Source of the DNA: Adiantum capillus-veneris
Taxonomy: Eukaryota > Streptophyta > Polypodiopsida > Polypodiales > Pteridaceae
Direction: 5' to 3'
DNA length: 64,000 bases
Assembly (NCBI GenBank): GCA_014529385.2
Contig: CM043960.1
Coordinates: forward strand, 23,808,396 to 23,872,395
This document shows positions 46,161 to 54,971 of this stretch, piece by piece. The position numbers and the translations under genes were made by a program. Position 1 is the stretch's first letter; each line of letters opens with the position of its first letter. Under the pieces are notes generated by a model. It had not been told where the DNA came from, ran no database searches, and saw only the letters and a program-made list of their open reading frames with translations.

Positions 46161-48165
46161 CTCACAAAGACCAGCACCAACAAATGGAGTGCAAAAACCA
46201 ATGACAACAGGAGGACAAAGAACTCAGGTTGCTGACTCTTTCAGTCAACCTCAGTACTCGAAGCCCGGACCAATGGGATCATTACATTCCAGAGAGTCAA
46301 TGGAGACGAATCGAGGTAGTGCAGTTCCAATCCCCACCTATACCACTCCAGGTCCAAGGTTTGAAGCGGAACCATCACATTTACCTCCTAGTAGTAGATT
46401 CAGGGCAGGGGAACCGACAAGGGTAACCCATGAAGTCCATGATGCTAGAGAAAGCTTTAGCCGGGACACAGGAGCAATGAGATTGGTAGCAGACCATAGA
46501 CGTATGAGACCATCTCAAGTAGCCAAGTGTATGCCAAAGAAGTATGGTGGTTCAGGAGATCCGTATGCACATGTGTCACTCTTTAAGCAAGTCTTAAGAG
46601 CTGAGCAGATAACAGATTTCCATACACAATACGAGGGATTTGGTCTTACTCTAGAAGGTACTGCATTGACATGGTTTCAACCAATGAACATAGGGGGATT
46701 CCATGACATTGACCATTTGCTAAGAGAGTTTGCTGAGGAATTCTCAAAACGAGGGATTAAGCACAATACGGTCTCACAAATATATGCTTTTAAACAGAGA
46801 GAACACGAAAAAGTGAAGGAAGCTTCACTTCGCTTCAAACAATACATTGAGAGATGTCCAGTACGTGAACGACCACAAGATGACAGACTATCTGTTCTCT
46901 TTATTGAGGGACTGAGGAACGACACTCTCAAGAAGGACTTGCACTTGAAAGCTTGTACAAGTTTCGAGCAAGTAACGAGAGAGGCATTGTACTTAGTGGA
47001 TAACTGTACGGTTTATGGAGAGGTGTCAGCGGATACAGATTTTGCATCCAGTAGCTCCTCCTCCGTAGCGAGCGAGACTACCACTAAAAAGAATGTTCAA
47101 ACAACAACCATGCCAAATGTAGAGCAAATGATAGAAGATGCTCTAAAAAGGATGGCACCATACCAAAAACCATTGCCAAAAACACTGAAATGGTGTGCTA
47201 TTGAACAAAAATGGACAAATCATCCAACAGAGGAGTGCTATTACAACAAAGGGTATGTAAGGGAGCGCCAGTATGCACCTCCTGCTCAATTAGCACCACC
47301 TCAGATACATCCAGTACCTCGATACCCAACGGGAAATGTACCAGGACCTATGGGGATAGAAAGACCGCAACCGGTATTGGGACAACAACCACCTTTACCA
47401 GGAGCAAGACCAGTGGGCATTAGATATGCACCAACCTTAGAGAATCAGGAAGAACAAGCCTTAGTGCCTGTTCAAGCCTATTATGAAGAATCGGGTGCAC
47501 ACATGTCTCCAACATTGTATTACCCACCAGAAGAACCCAAACAACCAGAACCATGGGGCATGATGGGGAATGTTGGAACACCAACAGTTACAAGTGCTTC
47601 TGATGAAGAGAGATACAATTTGGACGCAAGAACATTGATGTTCATAGCTCATGGAGGGTTAACAGGACAAAGACCATCCTATCCACAAAGGACGAATCAA
47701 ATGGGACCAAGACCAGCACTAGGACCCTGTTACAAGTGTGGAGGTGACCATCTGATGAATGTTTGCCCACATACGGAAATCATTAGAATTAACGCTTATT
47801 GCACTGAGTGTGGGGTTACTCACTTCATTGAGGATTGTTCAAAGAATCCAAACAAAGTGCAAAAGACGACATTGAATATGCTAGAAACTATTCCTACCAG
47901 CAGTGGGTCTGAAAATGAAACTCTGATACCAACGCAAGTTGTTACTAGAGCTCAAGCTAAGAAAACCACTAGAGAACCTGAGAATGGAAAGTTAGCGACT
48001 GAAGTGGTTAGTCAAGGACCGCGGAGTCAGAAAAACACATGGAAAGCTAGAAAAGCACGCATGAAGTTGAGAAAAGAACGTGAAGACGCTATTCTAGCTG
48101 AGGAACTAAAGCAAACTAAAGATAGATTAGAAAAACTTGAGAGTCAAAACGGAAACGAGAGATGA
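46069..48165 (+). CDS. Gag (capsid and two zinc knuckles) of element B
   Basis: The frame is open from 46051; 46069 is its first ATG. After a Pro/Gln-rich part, the retrotransposon Gag core lies at about 46490-47010 (RMRPSQVAKCMPKKYGG, LTWFQPM, FKQREHEKVKEASLRFKQYI). Two zinc knuckles of CX2CX3HX4C form follow near 47728 and 47803 (CYKCGGDHLMNVC and CTECGVTHFIEDC), which probably bind the element RNA. The C-terminal end is Lys/Glu-rich and helical. The stop overlaps the next ATG as ATGA. Translation probably starts in ORF1 upstream rather than at 46069. Confidence 0.85.
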   Translation: MAGQYSTMGKKELEGYTYFGGPLHQYYVTSSSQRPAPTNGVQKPMTTGGQRTQVADSFSQPQYSKPGPMGSLHSRESMETNRGSAVPIPTYTTPGPRFEAEPSHLPPSSRFRAGEPTRVTHEVHDARESFSRDTGAMRLVADHRRMRPSQVAKCMPKKYGGSGDPYAHVSLFKQVLRAEQITDFHTQYEGFGLTLEGTALTWFQPMNIGGFHDIDHLLREFAEEFSKRGIKHNTVSQIYAFKQREHEKVKEASLRFKQYIERCPVRERPQDDRLSVLFIEGLRNDTLKKDLHLKACTSFEQVTREALYLVDNCTVYGEVSADTDFASSSSSSVASETTTKKNVQTTTMPNVEQMIEDALKRMAPYQKPLPKTLKWCAIEQKWTNHPTEECYYNKGYVRERQYAPPAQLAPPQIHPVPRYPTGNVPGPMGIERPQPVLGQQPPLPGARPVGIRYAPTLENQEEQALVPVQAYYEESGAHMSPTLYYPPEEPKQPEPWGMMGNVGTPTVTSASDEERYNLDARTLMFIAHGGLTGQRPSYPQRTNQMGPRPALGPCYKCGGDHLMNVCPHTEIIRINAYCTECGVTHFIEDCSKNPNKVQKTTLNMLETIPTSSGSENETLIPTQVVTRAQAKKTTREPENGKLATEVVSQGPRSQKNTWKARKARMKLRKEREDAILAEELKQTKDRLEKLESQNGNER

Positions 48166-48530
48166 GCCCGGAAAGAACGAAACAAAAGAGTATCAAAGAA
48201 ACAACGAGCTTAAGCTCAGGGGGATCAGTGCTAGTCGACAAAGTACACGAACCATTGGACGCACTGATGAGAGCTTACGAAGCTAGGTTAAAGAACAACC
48301 AAACACAAGAACAGAGGTGGATGACATACCCAAACGCGGAATTGGAAAAGCAGAGACTTGAAATGTGCCAGAGAATGATCGAGACTGCACAAGCCTTATT
48401 AGAACCACCAAAAGAAACAATGAATTGTGGAAAGGAAAACCCAATTCAGCAAGAGACTATCGTTTCACGGGTAGCTGAAAAGACTCCCAGTGCACAAAAG
48501 CCTGAAAATACACAAAGGATGACCGCATAG
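48162..48530 (+). CDS. Small ORF between Gag and protease (122 aa) of element B
   Basis: It starts at an ATG that overlaps the gag stop (ATGA), an arrangement compatible with termination-reinitiation. The protein is hydrophilic, with Ser-rich and Glu/Arg-rich helical parts (RAYEARLKNNQ, LEKQRLEMCQRMIE) and no domain I recognise. The protease frame is already open from about 48506, so the two overlap by about 25 bp. It may be a real small product or just a segment of Gag-Pol displaced by indels. Confidence 0.55.
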   Translation: MSPERTKQKSIKETTSLSSGGSVLVDKVHEPLDALMRAYEARLKNNQTQEQRWMTYPNAELEKQRLEMCQRMIETAQALLEPPKETMNCGKENPIQQETIVSRVAEKTPSAQKPENTQRMTA

Positions 48531-49729
48531 TATTGAACACAACCGATCAGGAGATAGAGAGTTTTCATCCAGTCATACAGAGGTCTTACGGAAAAGATGA
48601 GGATTACAATGAATTTTGGAAACAAGTGAGAGAGGCAAACTTTGCAAACGAGCTAAGTTGCCAAGCTAATCAGACAAATTGGGAAAAGGACATCAGGAAT
48701 CCTCCCATAGTGGAATTTGAGGCAGGATCTCAAGTGGACTTGGATCTGCAATCTTACTGGGGAGATGGGGGCTCTGTTAGAACAATGGAGAGCAAACCTC
48801 ATTCACTGAAAACCTTACCTTCATACTTAGGAGAGTATGAAGCAAAATCCGAGATTAGAGCACTTCCCTCACGAAAAATCTCATCAGAAAAAGTCATGGA
48901 CTCGCAAGGATTGATAGAGATTTTGTCAACACCAGTGACATGCACTATCACTCTAGCTGAGCTTTTGAGGCTAAGACCACATATGTGGACCACTGTAGGA
49001 AAATGCTTGGAGAAATTCGGGATAAAAGATCCAACATCGAGATTGCAAGAGAGCATAGAGGAGCTGAGCAAGCCACAAAAGAACGCTAAGCCTGTACCCT
49101 TAAACAAGGTCGGAGAGTATTGCGAAGGTGAAGAGGGGAATACAACCTTACCAGTTGAATTCCAAGGAGTGAACACGATGGCAATACTAGACAGCGGAGC
49201 TGGGGTAGCCATTGCTACAAAAGAAATCTGGAAAAAATGGGGGAAACCAGCAATAAGGAAGACTAGGTTGAAACTCCAATTAGCAGATGGACACATGGAG
49301 AAACCTATGGGGTTATTAGAGAAAGTTGTAGTGACTTCTTGCGGCATTGAATACGAACATACTTTTGCTATTGTCGATTTTGGCAAGGAGAATAACTATG
49401 ATATCATACTGGGAAGACCATTCATGAGACAGTTGAAAATGGTCCAGGATTGGGGCTACGATCACATATACCTGAGAAATATGGAAACCACTACACGTGT
49501 GAACCTGAAAGACCATAGCTACAAAGATGTGAACCGAACACCGGTAGAGGAGTTTGATTCAGCTACTTTGGCGGGATCCGAATTTCCAGCTTGGTTAGGT
49601 AAACCCAAGGAGTTATGGATGTGTGGAGCTTCGAAATGTGGAAGTCTGAAACGAGAAGAATGTGTTTTAGAAAGGGCTATCGAAGACGAAACTTATATAG
49701 GAGAACCCTTTCCAGAGGACACGCTTTGA
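48506..49729 (+). CDS. Aspartic protease (first retropepsin) of element B
   Basis: Open from about 48506 with no clear ATG, so it is probably expressed by frameshifting from the upstream frame. The retropepsin part is at about 49130-49480: active-site ILDSGAGVAIA (Asp codon 49190), a flap-like region, and IILGRPFM near the end. It should cut the Gag-Pol precursor. The N-terminal 200 residues are a linker of unknown role. The frame stops at 49727 in EPFPEDTL, but good coding continues in another frame from 49722 (RFEPLEWTHILATLDVC). A 1-base indel there is likely. Confidence 0.8.
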   Translation, partial: KYTKDDRIVLNTTDQEIESFHPVIQRSYGKDEDYNEFWKQVREANFANELSCQANQTNWEKDIRNPPIVEFEAGSQVDLDLQSYWGDGGSVRTMESKPHSLKTLPSYLGEYEAKSEIRALPSRKISSEKVMDSQGLIEILSTPVTCTITLAELLRLRPHMWTTVGKCLEKFGIKDPTSRLQESIEELSKPQKNAKPVPLNKVGEYCEGEEGNTTLPVEFQGVNTMAILDSGAGVAIATKEIWKKWGKPAIRKTRLKLQLADGHMEKPMGLLEKVVVTSCGIEYEHTFAIVDFGKENNYDIILGRPFMRQLKMVQDWGYDHIYLRNMETTTRVNLKDHSYKDVNRTPVEEFDSATLAGSEFPAWLGKPKELWMCGASKCGSLKREECVLERAIEDETYIGEPFPEDTL

Positions 49730-50447
49730 ACCATTAGAATGGACACACATTCTAGCAACCCTAGATGTTTGTGCAATTCCGGATGGTCCCACAACGAAAT
49801 TTTGCGACAAGGACGGGTACGACGTGGTTCCGTATTTCATGTTGAGAACTGTACTCGAAAAAGAAACTGAAAAGAACGATACACTGGAAAAGGAAGATGA
49901 AGAAGAGGTGTTTCACGACATTCCCAATCATCCAGAGTGGGGAAATGAAGCAGACAACGAGTCAACGGACAATTCAAGCGGAAACGAAGAAACTATAACG
50001 GATGTCCGATTTTATGATTTTCCGAACCAAACTAAACAACGCCAGAAACACTATAGAGCAAAGAAAAAAACAAAAGGGGTTAGAACCAATCCGATGCCTA
50101 GAATAAGAGGAAAAAATCAATTCCTAATGCTAGTAAAGGCTGAAGATTGTGTTAAGGATAAGATTTCTGGAAGAATGAGAGGCAGTGATCAAAAGAGCTT
50201 ACGAAAACAAAAGAGGCTCAAGAAATCAAGTTCAAATAATGGAACGAAAACTGAAACAGAAAAATCAGAAAAGAACAAGCGCAACAGAGAATACACGGAG
50301 TCCAAGTTAGAACGTAGAAACAAGTACAGAGAGCTCAAGAAAACTCTGAAGAAGTTTGGACGACAGAAATTGAGAGTGGAGAGGACGAAAACGCCAAAAT
50401 CAAGGAAAACATGGATGTTCCCTCTCACTATAGGAAATTCACAATAG
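49722..50447 (+). CDS. Protease-RT linker of element B, highly charged
   Basis: It reads RFEPLEWTHILATLDVCAIP at once after the protease frame. It then becomes acidic (KEDEEEVFHD..EWGNEADNE) and very Lys/Arg-rich towards 50150-50400. The RT frame overlaps from about 50317. No domain is recognised. Frame changes between protease and RT could be mutations; Ogre-type elements are known to carry an intron in this region, which is another possibility. Confidence 0.5.
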   Translation, partial: RFEPLEWTHILATLDVCAIPDGPTTKFCDKDGYDVVPYFMLRTVLEKETEKNDTLEKEDEEEVFHDIPNHPEWGNEADNESTDNSSGNEETITDVRFYDFPNQTKQRQKHYRAKKKTKGVRTNPMPRIRGKNQFLMLVKAEDCVKDKISGRMRGSDQKSLRKQKRLKKSSSNNGTKTETEKSEKNKRNREYTESKLERRNKYRELKKTLKKFGRQKLRVERTKTPKSRKTWMFPLTIGNSQ

Positions 50448-53400
50448 AGGATAGGAAGGTGATATTAACCCCACCTATTCGAGAGAGGAAGGAGAACGAA
50501 TCTTATGACGGACCGGAGGATGCAAAAAAAGTTGATTTAGCAGCTCCAGGTGAGACACCTAGACCGGTGTACATAGCCACAGATTTGTCTCCAGGCGAGG
50601 AAGAGAGACTTTTGAGTCTTCTCAGAGAGTATAGGGATGTGTTTGCATGGTCTTATAAGGACTTAAAGGGAGTTGACCCATCGATATGCCAACACACAAT
50701 CCCACTGAAACAAGACGCAAAGCCTAGCAGACAGAGACCATACACATATAATGATACGTTTGCTAAGCGAATCAAAGAAGAGATAGATAAGCTAATGGAA
50801 GCTGAATTCATATACGAGATTGAACACACTGATTGGGTATCTCCGATTGTGGTAGTACCTAAGAAGAACGGAAAACTCCGAGTGTGTGTCAACTTAAAGA
50901 AAGTGAATGCTGCAACAATCAGGGACAATTATCCCCTGCCGATAACTGATCATGTTCTAGAGCGTGTATCAGGGAAAACAGCATACTCCTTTCTTGATGG
51001 TTTTTCAGGATATAACCAGCTAGCCATAGCACTGGAAGATCAACATAAAACAGCTTTTGCAACGGAGTGGGGAATTTATGCTTATCGGGTTATGCCTTTT
51101 GGTCTAACCAATGCTCCCGCAACCTTCCAGAGGCTGATGACGCATGCTTTCAAAGAATACTTAAGGCTGTTTCTAGAAATCTACATGGATGACTTATGTG
51201 TACATTCTCTACTGAGAGATGAGCATCTAGAACACCTAAGAAAAGTATTTGAGAAATGTAGGACATATCGCATTTGTCTCAATCCTGAGAAATGTGTGTT
51301 TATGGTCCGACAGGGCAGAATTCTGGGACATATTGTCTCACAAAACGGAATATCCACGGATTTAGAGAAGATAAAAGTTATAGTGGATATGCCTAGACCA
51401 ACCAATGCGAAACAAGTACAGAGCTTTATGGGACATTGCGGATATTATAGACGATTCATTTACATGTACGCTATAATAGGCCAACCACTTTACAGGCTAA
51501 TAGTGAACTTTGAATGGACAGAGGAGTGTGAGGAATCATTCAAGAAATTGAAAGAGGCACTCATTACTGCTCCAGTCTTGAAATCACCAGATTGGGAGAA
51601 GATATTCCATGTGCACATAGATGCTTCTGCATATGCAATAGGATGCATTCTGGCTCAGCCAGAAGAAGGAAACATGGATTTTCCTATCTGTTACGCCAGT
51701 CGACAGCTCAACCATGCAGAGAAGAATTACACCACAACAGAGCGAGAGGGATTAGGAATGATATATGCTGTGAAGAAATTTCGGCATTATCTTCTAGCCA
51801 ACAAGTTTGTGTTTTTTACGGATCACCAAGCCTTGCTCTACCTAGTGAATAAACCATGCAATACCGGGAGAATAGTGAGATGGTTCATTATCTTACTGGA
51901 ATTCGACTTCACGGTAGTAGTAAAGAAAGGAAAAACACATCTTAGAGCTGATCATCTTTCGCGATTGACGAATGGAGAAGACCCTATAGGAGTAGATGAC
52001 GACATGCCAGACGCGTACTTGTTCAACATAGAAATGATACCTAAGTGGTCTCAAAATGTCGTTGACCTATTAACCTATGGAGGAGAGTTTGATAGAAGAG
52101 AATACAACCTGAAACATATTGCTATTCAGCAATCCAAGAATCTTCAATTGATTGCAGGAAGGTTGTATCAATTGGGAAATGATCATGTTTTACGACTATG
52201 CATCAATCCTGAGGAATATAATATATATCTGCGCGAAGCACATGTTCAGGAATGTGCATTTCATTGTTCAAGAAGGAACACATATAGGAATTTGTTACAA
52301 TTGGGAGTCTATTGGCCAGGAATGAAAGAAAGCGTACATGAATATGTCACTGTATGTATTGTATGTTCATCAAAACCGCCAGCCGAGTATTCAACATTAT
52401 ATCAGATAATGATCGCTCCAGAATGGAGTCAGTATATTGTTGAATATCTCACAAATAGAACTTTCCCAGAAGGAACGTCAAAAGCTCGTCAGAAATCTGT
52501 AGAGACAGAAGCTAGAGATTACGCTTTAATAGGAGATCAACTCTATAAGAGAGGTAAAGACAACCAGCTTAGGATTTGCGCATCAGAGTCTGAGTATGTG
52601 ATAATCCTGGAGCAAGCTCATGGAGGAGTAGGTGGAGGCCATTTCTCAGGTGATAAGACAACAAAACTTGTCTTAGCCGCAGGAATATGGTGGCCAACAT
52701 TACATATGGACGCTGAGGAATACGTTAAACGGTGTGATGACTGTCAGCGGACCAAAGTACCACTTAAAAGAGATGATATGCCGCTTAGACCAATGATGGG
52801 GGCAAGAGCTTTTGCAAAATGGGGGATTGATTATGTCGGACCCATTTCACCTCCTGCATATAAGACTCATGCACAATACATCATTGTGGCTACAGACTAT
52901 CTAACAAAGTGGGTCGAAGCAAAGGCAACTCAAAAAGCAGATGCCAGGACCACGGCACAATTTCTGTATGAATACGTCTTTGTACGATATGGATTGCCAA
53001 TAGAAATTGTGAGTGATCGAGGCACACATTTCATAAATGAAGTGATAGAGATCCTTCTAGATGAATTCATGGTAATCCATAGGAAATCAGCCCCGTATCA
53101 TCCACAAGCAAACGGACAAGCTGAAGCAACAAACAAAACCATATGCACGGTCCTCACGAAGATTGTATCTGAGTCGAGAACTGACTGGGACCAAAAGTTA
53201 CATTCAACATTATGGGCATATAGGGTGGCGTATAAAACATCCATAGGAACGACCCCATATAACATGGTTTTTGGGCTAAATGCTATCTTGCCAATAGAAT
53301 TCTTGATTTCAACCTTAAGGGTGGCTAAGGATCTAGAGTGGACAGGGCACGAGCTCTCTGATAGAATAGATGACCTGGAAAAGCTAGATGAGCTTCGCCT

Positions 53401-54007
53401 AAAAGCAGTAGCTTCCATCTACGCTCAAAAAAGGCGACAAAAGGAATTTTTTGATAAGCATGTGCGGACTAAAGAGTTTAAAGTTGGGGACTATGTCCTA
53501 GTTTACACTCTGAAACAGCATGCTAAGAAGCTTAAAAAGCGAGGGATGGGTCCTCTGGTGATTAAAGATCTATCACCAAGTGGAGCCGTCAAGCTTGCTA
53601 CATTAGACGGAGAAGAAATGCCCAATTGGATTAGTGGATGCAGAGTGAAAAAGTATCTGTTGCCGCTAACACAAGACATGCTTCTCAAAATACATCAAGA
53701 AAAGCTGCGTGTCCAGAAAAAGAAAAAGATTGTGGAGGAAGCGCAAGCCGAGGCGAAGGAAAGAATGGAGAAAAGAAGACTACTGCGTCAGAAACAGCGC
53801 AATGAAGGAGCAATGCGAATAAACGCAGTTAGTATAACAGAAATGGGGAATGACAAAGAAGAACCCATCATTGAATGCAAAGTAGGAACCAACCAAATCA
53901 AAGCCAGAGCACTATTGGATTCAGGAGCTCAAGCTAACCTACTTTCACTCAGTTTGTATAGACAATTGACAAATGACACTAAACTAAAACTGCCAAGCAA
54001 GAGTTAA
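50411..54007 (+). CDS. Pol of element B: RT, RNase H, duplicated zinc module, integrase, start of second protease
   Basis: 1198 residues from ATG 50411. RT lies at about 130-300, with PKKNGKLRVCVN, MPFGLTNAPATFQ and the YMDD site at 258. RNase H is at about 395-520 (VHIDASAYAIG, TDHQALLYL, RADHLSRL). Two similar modules then each start with a WSQ motif (52046 and 52424, exactly 126 codons apart). Each carries an H2C2 finger: AHVQECAFH..CIVC, then AHGGVGGGH..CDDC. The integrase core has D807, D869 and E905 with D-35-E spacing, then a C-terminal basic domain. The last about 40 residues open a second retropepsin (ALLDSGAQANLL, Asp 1170) and stop at a frame change. All polymerase and integrase catalytic residues are present. 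Confidence 0.93.
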   Translation: MDVPSHYRKFTIEDRKVILTPPIRERKENESYDGPEDAKKVDLAAPGETPRPVYIATDLSPGEEERLLSLLREYRDVFAWSYKDLKGVDPSICQHTIPLKQDAKPSRQRPYTYNDTFAKRIKEEIDKLMEAEFIYEIEHTDWVSPIVVVPKKNGKLRVCVNLKKVNAATIRDNYPLPITDHVLERVSGKTAYSFLDGFSGYNQLAIALEDQHKTAFATEWGIYAYRVMPFGLTNAPATFQRLMTHAFKEYLRLFLEIYMDDLCVHSLLRDEHLEHLRKVFEKCRTYRICLNPEKCVFMVRQGRILGHIVSQNGISTDLEKIKVIVDMPRPTNAKQVQSFMGHCGYYRRFIYMYAIIGQPLYRLIVNFEWTEECEESFKKLKEALITAPVLKSPDWEKIFHVHIDASAYAIGCILAQPEEGNMDFPICYASRQLNHAEKNYTTTEREGLGMIYAVKKFRHYLLANKFVFFTDHQALLYLVNKPCNTGRIVRWFIILLEFDFTVVVKKGKTHLRADHLSRLTNGEDPIGVDDDMPDAYLFNIEMIPKWSQNVVDLLTYGGEFDRREYNLKHIAIQQSKNLQLIAGRLYQLGNDHVLRLCINPEEYNIYLREAHVQECAFHCSRRNTYRNLLQLGVYWPGMKESVHEYVTVCIVCSSKPPAEYSTLYQIMIAPEWSQYIVEYLTNRTFPEGTSKARQKSVETEARDYALIGDQLYKRGKDNQLRICASESEYVIILEQAHGGVGGGHFSGDKTTKLVLAAGIWWPTLHMDAEEYVKRCDDCQRTKVPLKRDDMPLRPMMGARAFAKWGIDYVGPISPPAYKTHAQYIIVATDYLTKWVEAKATQKADARTTAQFLYEYVFVRYGLPIEIVSDRGTHFINEVIEILLDEFMVIHRKSAPYHPQANGQAEATNKTICTVLTKIVSESRTDWDQKLHSTLWAYRVAYKTSIGTTPYNMVFGLNAILPIEFLISTLRVAKDLEWTGHELSDRIDDLEKLDELRLKAVASIYAQKRRQKEFFDKHVRTKEFKVGDYVLVYTLKQHAKKLKKRGMGPLVIKDLSPSGAVKLATLDGEEMPNWISGCRVKKYLLPLTQDMLLKIHQEKLRVQKKKKIVEEAQAEAKERMEKRRLLRQKQRNEGAMRINAVSITEMGNDKEEPIIECKVGTNQIKARALLDSGAQANLLSLSLYRQLTNDTKLKLPSKS

Positions 54008-54936
54008 AGAGTTACTCTGAGAATGCAATCAAAACTGTCGGATGCACAGTTTTACATATACAGATTAACCAATATGTGTATCCTCATATGTTTTACGTGG
54101 TTGAAGACCAAGCTACACAACATCCATTATTGCTAGGACAACCATGGCAGAAGCAATACAATGCAATGATTGACTGGAGTTCTAAATCAGTGCTTATCAA
54201 ATACGAAGGTGAAAGTCAATCAGTCAAGTTCACCAACGGAGCAGAGCCAACTCCAAAGGAAGAATCCAATAACAAGGGCAAACAACAAACAGAGAGAAAG
54301 AAGAAGCAATGGCAACCAAAAGTTTCTATACAACCGGAGTACTCTTCGACGAGGAATTCTCAACAGTGGATAAGGAAGACAAGCAATAATATAACAGCTC
54401 AACCTTGGAAAAAAACGGAGTCAAAGATGGTATGGAGACCAAAAAAGGTGGTGCCAGAAAACACAAACAGAGTCTTCAATACCAGACAACAGAGTGATTC
54501 CAGACAATCAAGGACAATGAAACAGATCTGGATTCCAAAGAAGTTCATGACGGCACAAAGCTATAGCAAGCAAATTTGGATCCCAAAGATTTGTAAACAG
54601 GAACTCCCTTCAATACAATCAACGGAAACTCCTAGGTATTTCAAGGCGAGGAAATCAACACACAGAACAAAGCAGGTTTGGGTCGCAAAGAGTTTGTGGC
54701 AAGCACAAGCAGAGCGGAAGCAGATTTGGATTGTAAAAAAAGACAACAAGGTAACGAAGAATCCATCTACTGATTCTACTACCGAAGTGCCAAAACCAAC
54801 CCAAAACCCGACCACCAATCCTTCAATCAAACAAAGAGCAGCTTTATTGGAAAGACTGTTGTATCATCGCTCTACAATTGCATTGGGAACTTATGACCAA
54901 AACAACTACAATGCTTCACCCACAGACACTTCATAG
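54001..54936 (+). CDS. Rest of second retropepsin and KQxWxxK repeat tail of element B
   Basis: The frame is open through 54001 and continues the protease fold begun at the end of the upstream ORF: QYVYPHMFYVVEDQATQHPL, then LLGQPW (the I/L-L-G motif) at about 54130-54150. One base separates the two frames, so a 1-nt indel or recoding is needed. The tail is basic and carries about six Trp repeats: KKQWQPK, KMVWRPK, KQIWIPK (twice), KQVWVAK and KQIWIVK. It stops at 54934-54936, five bases before the conserved block holding the internal PPT. Element A keeps the same repeats. The role of a protease after integrase is unknown. Confidence 0.8.
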   Translation, partial: ELKSYSENAIKTVGCTVLHIQINQYVYPHMFYVVEDQATQHPLLLGQPWQKQYNAMIDWSSKSVLIKYEGESQSVKFTNGAEPTPKEESNNKGKQQTERKKKQWQPKVSIQPEYSSTRNSQQWIRKTSNNITAQPWKKTESKMVWRPKKVVPENTNRVFNTRQQSDSRQSRTMKQIWIPKKFMTAQSYSKQIWIPKICKQELPSIQSTETPRYFKARKSTHRTKQVWVAKSLWQAQAERKQIWIVKKDNKVTKNPSTDSTTEVPKPTQNPTTNPSIKQRAALLERLLYHRSTIALGTYDQNNYNASPTDTS

Positions 54937-54958
54937 TCGTCCGGGAGGACTCAGACTA

Positions 54959-54970
54959 GGAGGGGGGGAG
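54959..54970 (+). other. Internal polypurine tract of element B
   Basis: GGAGGGGGGGAG is identical to the 3' PPT at 61047-61058. It lies in a 31-bp block (54941-54971) nearly identical to A 36086-36115. Confidence 0.88.
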
Positions 54971-54971
54971 G

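Noticed and set aside
48799-49386. 195-codon open frame on the minus strand opposite the protease
   Set aside because: Shadow of the plus-strand coding sequence; no domain of its own.
50411-54007. A second (archaeal-type) RNase H between RNase H and integrase, as in other Tat elements
   Set aside because: The segment there is a duplicate of the pre-integrase zinc module; no RNase H-like D/E/D pattern seen.
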